Positions 36,256-50,100 of a DNA stretch of 64,000 bases are shown here, piece by piece. Position numbers and translations under genes: made by a program. Each line of letters begins with the position of its first letter. Positions within the stretch are counted from its first letter, which is position 1. The stretch covers positions 9,359,334 to 9,423,333 of the forward strand of contig SSBO01000001.1 in the NCBI GenBank assembly GCA_005281725.1. Direction: 5' to 3'. Source of the DNA: Wuchereria bancrofti (taxonomy: Eukaryota; Nematoda; Chromadorea; Rhabditida; Onchocercidae). A model generated the notes under the pieces. The model ran no database searches, was not told where the DNA came from, and worked only from the letters and a program-made list of their open reading frames with translations.

Positions 36256-39200
36256 TTATGTTTTTTTCGTTGTTTCAGATTCATCAAAATTGGTGACATT
36301 TGTTTTTGGTCCAAGAAATAATTCACTGCCAGAAATTTTCATATTTGTATCAAATGTTTCATTCACTGAAAGATCGAAACATTTATAGAAAATACATTTA
36401 TGACTAAGCTAATAATGATATGCTAATTAAGATTTGAAATTAGTAAAGTAAGACAAATTAATAAATTTACTTTAATACATGCAATCAAAAGGAATCAAGC
36501 ATAATGCATTGTTAAGAATTGTGATAAGTCGGAAAGAAATAATAAATTAAATTAATTTTAGATTGCTAAAATGAATATATAACCAAATAATACTTCGATA
36601 TTCTTTTTTTTTTTCCTTCCTTTCTTTTCTTTTTTCTTAAAAAAAAAAAATTTATCAAGAAATCAAAGTTTTAGAAATAAAAATTTAGTAAAAGGAAAAT
36701 TTTAAAAGTAAAAAAATAAAAAGTTTAAAAAAAAATTGAAATTTTTAAATAACAACTTTTGTCACCACAGTAATTTTTACCTTTTCCCTAAAATTTATTT
36801 CAAAGTGTTGTAAATAATAAATCAATTATTTGCTAAAATTTAAATAAACAACCCATCTATATGTATTTTATGTTGTTGTCTAACAAATTTATAGATTAGC
36901 TATGAAAATAAAATTGTGATTTTCATTGATATATCGCAGATTTTTTTTTTTGGTTACATTTTTTGGGCTTTTCATTTCATTTCTAAGCCAAAAAAAAGCG
37001 AGAAACAAAGTTAAAATTTTCAAATATCAAAAAAGAAAAATAAATAAAAAAAAAAATTTTCTCCCATTTGCATTGTTTTCTTTTCTTTCTTCATTAGAAT
37101 GTTATTGTTTTAGACATATATCATTGATATCTTTTAACAATATGCAAATTTCTTTTTTTTTTATCATGAAGAAATAGTTTAAATCAAATATCAACAAAAT
37201 TATACTTTTTAAACACTTTTTTCGTTTAATGCAAATAGCATAGAAATTAATAAAAAAAGAATTAATCATTTAATCTTTGATAAAAATCATAATGTGTTAA
37301 TTATGTTTGAATTAATTAACAATGAATTATGTCATTAACAAATTTTGCATGAGCATTATTCTATTATCATCAAATTTAACAATTTACATTTGTAATTTAA
37401 AACAAATAACAAAATTTTATACTTAACAAAGAACATTTATAATTTAAAACGAATAACAACATTTTATACTTAGAAAAAAAAAAGAAAATGCTACATTTTT
37501 TCAATTTTTGTTTCCGAAAATAATTTAGCAAAGAAAAAAAATTTTTTTTTTGTCTTTACAATTATTTGAAAAATGTATGTTTCTTAGAAAAAAGAAGTTT
37601 GCATTGCAAAAAAAAAAGAGAAAAAAAAAAACATTTATTTGTTTGTTTGAATCTGACAGTTGTTGTCGAATTCGTTTTTCCTTTTTTTTAAAAAAAAAAA
37701 ATTTTTTTCAATTTTCTCTTTCGTTGCATTTCATAAAATGAAAATGCTTGTTTAAACGCACTTCACTTTATTGCATAAGAATGCATAAATTGAACTTTAA
37801 AGCTTTTTTTTTTTCTTGCAATTTCAGATTTATTTTGGTTTTCCTGTGTCGTCTAAATTACTTCCTTTTTCTGAATTTTTATATTAAGAAAAAAAAAAAG
37901 GAACAAATTAGTTTAACATCAAAAAATTTTCAAAACAGAAAAGAAAAGATAAAAGCAAACGCTAAGAATTGTGAGTGAAATTATGCAGAAATCACTTACA
38001 TTTGTAAATATGAAAAAATTTGCCTTAAATTTTTACAAAGTTCAAAAAAAAAAACAAAAATATGAAAAGAAATACTTTTTACAATTAAAACTTTTGCAAA
38101 TTTACAGAAAGAAAAAAAAAGGAAACACATTTTCAATTATTTTTTTTAAAATAATATATATTATATCGTAATTTCAAAACTTCAATAATACCTTTTCTTT
38201 TGTTTTTTTTTTTTTTGTTTCCCATCGTAATCTTTTAAATTTGAATCAACAAATTTGAAATATAAATGTTTTGATCATAGCACAAAGAAATTCTGATATA
38301 TAAAAAATTCAATTAGTTTTAATCTGTTTTGAATTAATTTTATGACAGAAATTAAAAAAAGTTTTGGTGAAATTTAGGCCAATAGTTGAAGCATATTTAT
38401 TCTTAAGTGAAATAATGCATCAATGAACAAAACTGTTACATACTTGAAAGAAGTGAAATGTTTCAGTTAGAAGAATTCAACGAATGATTTGATTAAATGA
38501 AATTTTTAATTCAATCAAAATTTGAATACATTTCAACATTCGAATTATTATTTGAAGGGAACATTTTACTTTCTTTTTCAACGATATAACTTTTTAATTG
38601 ATAGCTAAAAAGTTTATCGATAAATTTAAATATTATAAATTTCAAAAATTAGACAAAAAAAAGTAAAGCAGAAGGAAAACAAATAATATTTGCGAATGGA
38701 AGTTTATTCTATTTGTTTATTTTTTATGTTTACCTAATTGTTTATTTGTTTATTTTTAATAGTAAAGAAAAAGTAAAGAATAAAGAAAAAAATTTACAAT
38801 GATTTATAATTTAGAGATATGTTCTGTAACTTTTCCCAATGGGAGTGCAAAAAATGAGTGAAGAATAAATTTAAGAAAGAATTTAATTTTTTTTCTTGGG
38901 TCAAGCAAAATTGTATTTTCCCGCTTTACAAGAAAATGCTGGAATATATCATTAAATGATAGTATTTTATTTATTTGATAGGCAACTTACCCGAAGAATC
39001 GAGTAAATAATTATTCTTACTACCATATTATCATTTCACATTTTACGCTCTTTGTATTATTTATTGTTATCTTTTCTCATTTTTAAATACTTTTAATTTT
39101 TAAAAATGATTAGTTTGAGAATTTCCCTAAAACAGATAAATGAAATTGAAATAGCAAAAAGAAAAAAAAACGAACTATTGCTACAAAAATCTTATTTATT

Positions 39201-41188
39201 TCTCTGTTAGCTTTATTAAATTTTAATTAAATTGCAAAAAAAAAAAAACACTTTACATTCTTCATTTAAATATTTTATTCTTCTATTAAAAGTTCTCAAA
39301 AATTCTGAAATTATTGAATTTTGTGTTAGGAATGATTGTAATGAAACAAAATAAATAAATAAATAAAATGCCACTAACTTTGTTTGTGGTTTTAGCTCAT
39401 TTAAATTTAATGCTTGCAATTTGTATTCATGCAACTTTTCACTCTTTTTAAAATTTAATAACAAGAAAGAAAAGATAAAGAGAGAAAAGGAAAGAGAGAG
39501 AGAGAGAAAGAAAGAAAGAGAAGTGGATATGAGAAGAAAAGTAAATCAAAGAATGTTAATCAACGTTTTAACAAATGCATTTATCATTTTGTGAATATTC
39601 ATTCAAAATAATTCTGTGAAAATATTTTGGAATTCAAATTTTTGGTTTTAAATTTAGCTTAAAATTAAAACTTTTAAACTTTAATTTAAAATTTTAATTT
39701 TAAGGTTTTTATTAAATGACAGTAATTATGCCATAATGATTTTTTTTTCTATCTTATTTTACTTTAACTATACATACTTCATTTTTTTCAAATTACTTAA
39801 TTTAGCAATTAATTCTACTGATGAGCATAGTATATGACAGTAAACGAATTGCTTTCGTTATACTAAAAATTTTGCTATAAATTATTTAAAATTTTTAAAT
39901 TTTAATCTTAATCACTTCGTTATAAAAGAATGATATTTTTAATCATAATTTTTGGATAAAATAAAAGAATGTAATGGTTTTCAGTTAAGATTTTTCCCTT
40001 TTTTGTTTGCAAAACAATATCGAAAAATAAATAAATATATGAAAAGTTTTTTTAATAATGCAATATTTTGAAATTTTCATTTTTTATTTTTCAAAAATTT
40101 TCCCAAAACGAAAAATTTTGCATTCCAAAAAAATTTAAACCATTTAATTACAATCGTTGCTGGAATATTATGAAAACTGCGATGAATAATCTTTTCATTA
40201 AATTCAACTGATCAATACTACTTCATTTTTACTTTGCTAAATTACAAAATAAGTTTGTTAGCAATAAAATTAAGATTTGCTTGGCTAATATTTTTTAAAT
40301 TTCAATCCTCACATATGAAAATATTGTTTTTTTTTCTTAAAAAATTTCATAATCCTATTATGTCAAAAATTTTCTACGATGGATGAAAATAAATTAATTA
40401 TTTTATATTATTTTTATAAATGTAAAAGATTGATGCAACAAGGAAGAAGAGAAAATGTAAGGAAAGGAAAAAAAAGTGACAAAATAAAGTTCAAAAATAA
40501 GGGAAATAATTAATTGATAAGAGAAGAAATACAAAGAAAGAGAAATTGAATAATGGAATAAATTAGATTATAGTGGAATAATAATTTTAATTTATTTTCA
40601 TTTCCTTAATTTAGGCAAATTGCAAAATTCTGCATGTGACATGCGTTTGCATTTGATCAGAATTTATTAAATGTGAGAAATAGTTGTTTGAGAAGTTATT
40701 TGCAGTTAATTATTTTAAAATTTCATTTGCATATTTCCTCAACTAATCGTTAATTAGTTGGATTTTCGAAAAGAAATTTGTTTATACACTTTTTATTTAA
40801 TTCCGAATTAACAAGAATTGAAAATACTGAAAAACTAAATCAAACTAAGTGTCAAAAAAATACATATAACGTAATAGCTGGCAAATATATATATATATGA
40901 TTCTTTATCACAAAATGTTTGTGATAATAAAATGATACAAACAATATCATTCGTACATAATTTGTATTAAATATAAATGTTTACATTTTAAATAACTAAT
41001 TAATTAATTAGAAATAAAATTTAATAACCTATTTGGTCAATCCTTGAACCAAGTAACAATGACAAAGTGACCAAGAAAACCGCTAAAATTGTCAACGTAA
41101 TAGCAATTGTCGTAATCATACGTCGAGCGTAAACGTGATTTTGCTCTTTTACATATTCCGAATTATCATTTCGTCTTTGCTCCGCCAT
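36256..41188 (-). CDS. Small single-pass membrane protein, 89 aa, unrecognised
   Basis: Two exons, 41188-41029 and 36365-36256, joined across a 4.7-kb intron; 160 + 110 nt make exactly 90 codons. Exon 1 codes a charged N-terminus (MAEQRRNDNSEYVKEQNHVY) and one strong membrane helix (ITTIAITLTILAVFLVTLSL, residues about 25-45) preceded by ARRM, so the N-terminus should be cytoplasmic and the C-terminus outside. Exon 2 adds an extracellular tail of about 37 residues with two N-glycosylation sequons (NET, NVT), no Cys, ending SETTKKT. The donor is G|GTTATT and the acceptor TTTCAG; if the donor is not used, the frame ends six bases later (QIGY). I do not recognise the family. It lies downstream of and in the same orientation as a Cys-loop receptor subunit, and small single-pass proteins are known accessories of nematode acetylcholine receptors, but a link here is speculation. 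Confidence 0.6.
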
Positions 41189-43969
41189 TGTTCAAATTAT
41201 TAAATATGAAATTTCAAAAGTTTGAATTATCAATTTTATTTCAATTACAAAACGAACAACGTTTAAAAAGAAGGTATAAGCGATAAGTATAGAATTTCTT
41301 TTGCACACAATTACAAATCTATTACACATCAACATCATAATAATAATAATATTTTAAAATTTAACTTAAAAAAAAAAGACAATGTGTAAGCAAATGAAAA
41401 CTTTGTGCGAAACATTTTTTTTAAACATCTTAAAATTTTAAATTCTAAGTTAAAAAAAAAAGAAGATAATTTCTTTTATTATTTTTTGAATTCAAAATAA
41501 CCAAAAACCAATGAAGAAATATAATATATAATTTTTGAATGACAAAAAAAGAAAAAAATTTTTTTGTTTGAAAACTAAAATGTTTATGTTATTTACAATC
41601 ATCATTTTTTTATTATATTTTTTTTATTGCATAAAATTTACAATAAATTTTGTAATAAAAATTAAGAAAATTTATTGTAAACAATAACATAATATACAAG
41701 GAAAGAAATTTTTTTCTAATTATAATTATTTTGCAAGAAAATAATAGAAAAAAAAATTTTTATTAATTCATTTAACAATGATAAATAGTTGAAAAAAAAA
41801 TTTATTCATTGAAATATTAATTTTATTGCATAATATTTCACAAATAAATATTATTTAATAGAAACAATATACAATCATATTTTAACATAAAAATAAAGTT
41901 AAGCTTGAAAATGTCGTTACTAAGCTAAAATGTCAATAACAGCTGAAATGGAATACGCCATTTGTTTGTTTACGTCAAGAAAGTTATTCATTCAACAAAA
42001 TGAAAAATGAATCGTTTTTTTTTTTCTTCTTTTGAAAAAAAAAAAAATGAAAAAAAGATGTGAAATAATACGAAATAAATGTTATATAATTTACAAAATA
42101 TATTTTAATTAATGATTTATAATAATTATTAAATTTTAATAATAATTTCAAAAAAAAATTAATATATTTTTGATTAAAAAAAAAAAGAAAGAAAAGGAAA
42201 ATAAATGAATTACTGATGATAGTATGAAGTTATACTATCAATATTAAAAAAATAATTTTAAATTTGAAAGAGAAAAGACAAAAGAATTGTGTTATTGTTT
42301 GGTTGGTTCGTCAAAGTGATTAATATTAGATGAATAAAATAGAGTGAGAAACTTAGAAAATGTTTTTCATTCTTTGCATCATTTTCCTCTTTCTTAGCCT
42401 TTCCTATTTTTCATTCTTTTCTTCTTTATCATCGTATTATCATCATCGTTATCTTTTGTTAGAGTAATAAAGATAAGTCAGTCACATATGCATCTGTTAA
42501 GGCCTAGCTAATACGATTTGTTTATATTGTTAGAACTTATTGCTTTTAATATTAGAATTATAAATAGGCTTAGTTAAAAATAATAAAAACTCGAAAAAAA
42601 AAAGAAAGAACGGTAAAAATAAAAATAAAAGTATTAAATTAAATCCAAAAAAAAAAATTTCTTTTCTTTTTTTTAAAGACTAAATAAGAAAGTATTAGTA
42701 ACTGAGAGTGATATGATAAGAACTTTAAACATATTGATAAAGAATTTTACTTAAAAAATTGCTGTTTTAATCTTATTTGATTTTCGATTTACATTTTAAG
42801 CTTAATGATGAAAATTTGAAATGGAATGAAAAAAAAATCGATTACAAATAAATAATTGCACAGGAAAGAAGCAAAGAGCGATATTTTGAATTATTCATTG
42901 TGAGAGTATTAGATGAAATTTGAATTTTGAAGAGAGAGCCTATTGAAATTATGTGAAGCATAAAATTTATGCTATTTTCAGCAACTTCCTTACTCTCTCA
43001 ATATTATAGATTAGTTCCGAAAAAAAAAAACTACTTTTTTTTTCTGAAAAAAAAAAATAGAAATTTGAAATTTTTTTCTGATAAAGCAATCAGTTCAGCT
43101 GAAGCAACTTTTTCTTTTTTTTCTGGTCCTTTTTCTTCTCAATTTGATGTTTAATCAAATTTGACACTTATATTCATTTTCATGAAATACAATTAATTAT
43201 TTCATTTTACTCCAATTTCATCCTTATCAACTAATTATTGATTGTTACGTATTTATCAATCAATTATAGTTAAATGATTATCATATGGAATAATTCGAAT
43301 ATGACAAAATTAGATTAATTCATCAATTTTATTTGTTTGAAATAAAATCAAACCATAAATTTTGGAATAATACTAAGACTGGCATATTTATCTTTTATTG
43401 TTATTACTTTCTGATAATTATTTATTGAATCAAATGAAAAATTGAATTAAAACATAATTGTATTGTAATCTCTATATTTTATGTTATAATGATCATTCTC
43501 TATGCTGTATTACGATAACTATTATTATAACTATTTTCAAATCTCTATTTTAACCCATTTCCTATGATTACAACGATTACAACGATTATACACATATATG
43601 TGAAAATTTTTGACGAATGTCTTTTTTATTATCATAATTGTCTGCTTAGTCGTTTTCCTTATTTAGTATTAATAAACAAAGAAAGAAAAATTTGATTGAA
43701 CTTTAAATTTGTTTATTATTAATGCGATTTAGCCAAATTTATTCTCAATAATTATTTCTCTCAGTTATTTTTCTGATATCATAAACAATTGTCGATATGA
43801 CTAATTAATTAGTAATAAATATTATGTAAAATAAAAAAAAAGGCAAAAACAAAAACGAATTTATCTAAGAAAGAAATTTCATATTGTTTATTTAAAATAA
43901 TAATGTAAAGCATATTAGATTGAATAATTTGTAAGGAATTATTATTGTTGGCTTATAGATTAATAATCA

Positions 43970-44140
43970 TTTAATTATTTATTAAAATATGTAATATTCT
44001 TGTATTTAATTATTCATTAAAATGTGTAATATTCTTGTATTTAATTATTTATTAAAATATGTAACATTCTTGTATTTAATTATTTATTAAAATGTGTAAT
44101 ATTCTTGTATTTAATTATTTATTAAAATATGTAATATTCT
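43970..44140. repeat. 35-bp tandem repeat, about 4.9 copies
   Basis: The unit contains TTTAATTATTTATTAAAATA then TGTAATATTCTTGTA. Copies differ at only a few positions (TATT/CATT, AATATG/AATGTG, AATATT/AACATT), so expansion is recent. Confidence 0.9.
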
Positions 44141-44417
44141 ATTCATTCATCTACTTTTTTCATTGAATGTTATTAAACGCTATCATTTTATTTATTCTTG
44201 CTTATGAATGAATCAGAAGCTTATCATATCACACATTGTCCTTATCATATTACATGCAAATGACATTCATCTCTCTTATGATCACTGATCAATAGAGAAG
44301 AAGAATAAAAAGATTAAAAAAAAGTGGAACAATAATAGTATTATAATTTAAAATATAGTTCGAATGTGAAAGATATAATTACTAAATTACTGGTAGAGAT
44401 AAAAATTTGAAATGTTC

Positions 44418-44448
44418 TCATATCAATGTAATAAATACATTGATATGA
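44418..44448. repeat. Perfect 13-bp inverted repeat with 5-base loop
   Basis: TCATATCAATGTA, loop ATAAA, then TACATTGATATGA. Complementarity is exact. Confidence 0.9.
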
Positions 44449-44854
44449 TAATTTAAATAGCATTATTGTTGCATCATTAATATTTTGAAAATATAATGAT
44501 GGAAAAATTTCATCAATGTGATACGATTACTAAGGAAGCTTAAAATTCAACTTTCAATTGATAAAAGTTAAATGAATAAAAGAAAAGATCAAATAATCTA
44601 TATTGAATAACTAATATAAATTGGCGGCTAACATAAGCGTATTTTTGGTTCTATTAATTTTTGATTTCCATTTTCTTTTTAAAACTTGAAAATTTAAAAT
44701 ATTATTGTTAGTTCGACAAATTCTATTTTATAAACATTAAATTTACGTCACTTTATCATGACGTATTAGTCACGTGTGGATATAGTTTAAAATTAAAAAA
44801 AAATGAATTATATTAAATTTGACAAAATAGAAAAAAAGTGAAAGTTCATCAAAA

Positions 44855-44934
44855 ATATCAGAATGTCTTATCAAGGTCACGTTAGATCATAACAAATATC
44901 AAAATGTCTTATCAGGACCACTCTAAATTACAAC
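44855..44934. repeat. Two-copy diverged tandem repeat, about 40 bp
   Basis: ATATCAGAATGTCTTATCAA at 44855 recurs as ATATCAAAATGTCTTATCAG at about 44896, each followed by GGxCAC/GGACCA and an ATxACAA stretch. Confidence 0.6.
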
Positions 44935-46982
44935 AAAAAAAAAATCATTACAACGTAGCAAACTTGTTAGAATATTATATCAGTTAAAGTGTTCGTTAAC
45001 AATTTACTAATTAATATGAATTCTTTTTACAATTATATCAGTCATAGTTAATTATTTTATTAGTTAACAAGTTTAAATATATTAATTAGACAATTAGTTA
45101 GGAATGCAAAAAATTGAAATTTCAATTCAATTTAATTATTATTTCTTATTTTATCCACAAGCTATTTCTATTCGTTGTATGCAAGTAATTATGCTTTTTT
45201 TTTGTTTCAAAAAATTTATTGAACAGAATAAAAATTACAAATTGATTACTTAATTTTTCTCGAGAATAACATGTAACTGAGATTTAGGAATAGTAGAAAG
45301 GTATTCAATTTTTATCATTGATTTATTTGTGAGAATTAGTTAAAGATTTAACAAATTATGTTAAATTATTTAATTAATTTAGTTAATTTGATAATGAACT
45401 GCTCGCTTCCAACTTTTTTTAACTTACGCTTACATTAATTAAAAAATATTATCAATTGAGATCAAATTGCATTGATCTAATGAATATTATCAATGAAGTC
45501 AAATCGTAATTGCTATATTATTAAGGTATGAAATGTTTTTATTAAAAAAAAGTTAATGAATTGATGCGAATTATAGACAAATTAAATGAAAAAGATTGCA
45601 TTTCATACGTTTGTCATTAATTAAGTTTTGCTAATGTATGATTATTTCAAGATTAATTTATTAGGAAATGTTTACTTTTGATTTTTGTTCTAAAAACTTT
45701 CGAGATTTTTTCTTTTGATTTTATTTTTATCCAAAGAAATAAGTTGAAAAAAAATCAACTAAAATTTCAAAATATTTCGCTCAAACTTTAAATTTATATG
45801 CCATTAAATTAAACACGTAGCTATAATTAATTATCACATCCGTTATTATTCTTCTTGCAGCTATTTCATCTTATCATTTGACGTACGTAAAGTAAGCGTT
45901 ATCTAAACGCTTTTTTTTTGCATAAACAATTTCCTTGCTTAACATGCACAATGTATGGTACTATAAAAAATGGAACGCAATGAATCTCATAATTCGGAAA
46001 TTGACAGCAGTCATCCGGAAACGGTTGTTGCTATTTTTGAGGCATAAAATAAACCATAATTTCAGCGTAAATTTATTTGCATTTTTTTATTTTTGATTTT
46101 TTCCGGAAAATTTTGAGGTTTCCTTTTTCATTTTATTTCTAATCAAAAAAAAATTTTTGGTTAGAAAAATTAAGCAAATTTTAAAAATATTTTGCTTAAA
46201 CTTCATGTTTTTGATTTTTTTTTTTGGACAAATTAAATTGGATCAAAAATTTTATTTTAATTTTTTCTTTAAACAGACAGTTCATTGATTGCCAAGAATG
46301 TATTTGGAAAACCACTATTAGATTAAGTATTATATATAAGAATTAGATATTATATTACAAAAATTAGGTAAAGGATTAGAATAGAAGAAAAAAGATAAAA
46401 GAATATTTCAGCATTTTCAAAATTTTTGCTTACTTTTTCTATTTTTTTTTCATTTGAATATTGAAAATAATGATTGAAATATTTGTGAAAAGATGATAAA
46501 AGATTAAAAATGAAAAGATATTTTTAATAGAATGATGAGAATGATAATAATTGTGATAACGATAACAACGATAAACAACAATAATACGTTACTAATGAAT
46601 TCGTAATTATTGCTCCGAAAAGTATTCCTGGAAAGCTTTTCAAATTTTTTTTCAGCACTATTCACTCTCAATAAGTAGCTAAATTTTCCTCCTTTTCCTT
46701 ATTTGCTTTTTTCTTTAAATTTTGAAATAATTAAAATTTTACATGAAACTTTAATAATAATAAAAACATGCATGGAAAGCAAATCAGATAATTTACATAA
46801 AGAAAAAATTCTTTGTATCGGAACATTTAAATTTAGTTTTCAACTGAATTGGAAATAATCAAATATGCAATGGTAAAATCATATTAGCATGAATTTTTAC
46901 ATATTTGTCAAAGTCAAAAATCAAACCAATATCCATTATTTTTCTCCCTCAAAGAAAAAAGAAGAGAAAATGAGGGCAAAGG

Positions 46983-47001
46983 GAGAGAGAGAGAGAGAGA
47001 G
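46983..47001. repeat. (GA)n microsatellite
   Basis: About nine GA units within a longer purine-rich stretch, some 120 bp beyond the stop codon of the receptor subunit gene. Confidence 0.8.
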
Positions 47002-47118
47002 GAAGGGAGAGGGTAAATTATACTTATAATTCTCAGACAGAAAGGAACAATTTGTATAGATGATAAGCTTAACTTATATTTTCTTTTTTTTATGGTATTT
47101 ATCATTTCATTTATCTTT

Positions 47119-50100
47119 TCAAATAAGTACAATGATAAGTGCAGTGATAAATATGCAAAAATAAACAATCAGTAAAAGCATTCGTATATAATTCACAATT
47201 GTCGTCCATGATGTATTTTGCTTGCCTAAAACGAAATAATATTATTATCATTAAAAAAGTTTATTCAATTAGACTTACATACATTATAATTATTAATTAA
47301 TGATTAAAAAAGAACAATTTTTTTAATTTTAATTGATGAACAAATAATCGGAATTAAACGATAACAAAATTTCGATGAATTTTTTTTACGAAAATTGACT
47401 AAATTTGAAATAATTTGAAAAAAATTACAATATTTAATAATATGCTACTCAATGGTAATTAAGAAGGAAACAATACATAAATTTATAATAATAGTAATAA
47501 CAACAATCAAACATTTGAATTCAAATTAAATCCTTCCAAATTTGCTAATTAGTAGTTAAAAGTGGAAATGAATTTTAACTTTTCATATTATCTTCGATTT
47601 AATTACTAATCATTAAAAAAAAGCAATTAAGGAAAAAAGAAAGATAATTTTTCATTTCAAATTAGTTAAAGTTAAAATTATGTCTTTTTAAATTCTGCTA
47701 AAATTCAGGCTTTGCTCAATGGTTTAAATCTATAAAATTTTAAATTTCTGCAAAATTTTTTATGCTTATAAGATAAATTTGCTAATAATTACTGATAATT
47801 AGATAATTCTACGTCTCTACTATCTTTGACATTAAAAATAAAAAAAAAAATAGACAAAATTATTGAAGAAAGATTTATACTGCTAATATTCTTCTCTATT
47901 TCGCCATTACCGGTAGTATTATCAAGCAACGCAGCACGTAATCGTTTTGGGATAATCTTCTTAGCGTGTAATACGTAAAGGTACCATTTTGTTACAGTAT
48001 CCTCTCGTTTCAATAAATACCGTAGCCATAGGTGCAAAAATATTGCCATCATAGTAAGTATCAAATTAATTCCAATAAACCAAACTAATAAACAGAAAAT
48101 AAAAACATCGATTTCAATTTATAGTTCCAAATTTGTCTTTTTTTTAAATCACTTAAATGGCAATTTTGAATGAAATGAGAAAAGATAATTGATAAATTAT
48201 AAAATAAAGCTTTGAATTGCTAATTAATTATGTTGTTTCTTTTTCTTCTTTTTCCAATTTCTATATTTATTTCTTTTTTTTTTAATTCGTCCTTTCCTTT
48301 TTTCTTCTTTATCAGTAATTTGAGAAGAAAGGGAAAATTTGCTACCAATTTTGGGTAATTGTCCAATAGCAGGTGGAATCATTACTGCAAGATCTTCAAG
48401 GAAAACACCAAGAAAGAATAAATTAGCAAGTAAAATGTAAATAGCTGAATCGGGCGCTGGTAGCAGAAATGAACAAATGACAAACATAAATGACACCAAT
48501 ACTGGTACCAATAATGTTAAAGTAAAAGACGATGCATTCCGATGTAAGGTTAACCATGCATATAAGATAGACCTAAAATTGAACTAAATTTAATCAGAAA
48601 TGATGATTCAAAAATTTTAAATGGAAAATGGATTAACAGCAATGGAATTTTTTTTTGACGTAATTAAAATATATTAGACAATAAAGTTGAGTTTAAAATT
48701 TTCCTAACTGCATGCATAACAAAATTTCTTGTCGTAAAAATTTTGAAATTATAACAAATATTAGGCATTTGATATTATCGATGCTAAACTTAAAATTGAG
48801 AAATATAAATTTATAATTTTGAAATTTAATATGAGAATATAACCATAACTTATTTGGTATAAAATACTAACATAAGATCTCTTTGTAATTTAAAGTAAAA
48901 ATTGAGTTAAGTAAATTTACTTAGTAATTCAGTAAATTTAGCTAAAAAAAATGAAATAAATTTTAGTAAATTAAATTTTAATTCTTCTCATATTTGGTAA
49001 GAGCACTTCAATTTATTAACACTAAAAACATTGATATATCAACTTAAATACATAATAACAAATAATTTGAAAATAAATTATTAGTCTGAATTAACCAATG
49101 CTTGATTCTATTTATTTTGATGCCAGCAATAAAAGGAAGTTTTTTCATATTTCATTTTGAAAATATATTAAATTTTGTCTAATATTATATTTTTTCATCA
49201 ATTAATTTCCACACTTTTTATTTCTCATTCGTCTTCTCATATCAAAGTTTTGATATAGTACACAAAATTTTGAAATATGAAATTTTAGAAAAAAAAAAAT
49301 TCTGAGATATAATTTTAGGAAATAATTTACAAAAATATAAGCCAACCATGAAACATCTAATTCTTCAGCATCCACTGGTTTTTCAGTTTTATGTCTTCCA
49401 CCACTAAAATAACTAACATTCATTATCACCGAGTCGATCAGCCAATCACTGACATATCTTTTATTTGATTGATTACCCCAACCTAAATTTAAATTATAAT
49501 TTTGTAAAAAAAGCGATAAAGAAATGAGTAAGAATGCATTTGTTACAAAATTTAATTAATAAAAGAAAAATTAAAATTTCAAAAAGAAACCAAGCAATAC
49601 GGTAGGTTGCATATTGTAATAAACAGAGAGTTGAACTTCACTCATTCGATTTGCTGTGTAAATTCCAAGTGCACATTTTTGTGTATCATACGGATATGCC
49701 GAATAATCAAATTTACAACCAATTTTAATGGAAAATGTTGGATAAATTTCAATTCGACTCCACTAAAATTATTTCATTCTTTTCTTTCATACAAACTTAT
49801 TTTAATTATTTTAAAAATATATTAATCAAATTAAGTTATTCATTTCTTAACTGCAATTTTTTTCACTGCATGTTGTATTTATTTCGGATATCTACTTATT
49901 ATTACTGCTATTAAAAATAATAATAAATAATAGACAATAGTAAAATTCAAAAATAATAATAATAAAATTTAAAAAGGAACAATAATAAGTTTTTTTTTAT
50001 TAACGTATTGTTTATACGTTTATTGTTGAAATAATTATTTCTAATATTTCACAAATTGAAATTTCTACATATAAATGAATTAGGATTTATTGCATAAATC

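Larger units (their letters stand above)
41189..47118. other. Very AT-rich intergenic DNA with repeats
   Basis: Nearly 6 kb with no convincing exon. It contains a 35-bp tandem array (43970-44140), a perfect hairpin (44418-44448), a two-copy repeat (44855-44934), a GC-richer island with short open frames (about 45820-46050) and a GA run (46983-47001). The part next to 41189 should hold the promoter of the small membrane protein. Confidence 0.55.

Noticed and set aside
36256..41188. These exons as the TM4 and tail of the upstream Cys-loop receptor
   Set aside because: The receptor has its own TM4 and stop at 47119-47225, and the exon at 41188 starts with its own ATG and a cytoplasmic N-terminus.
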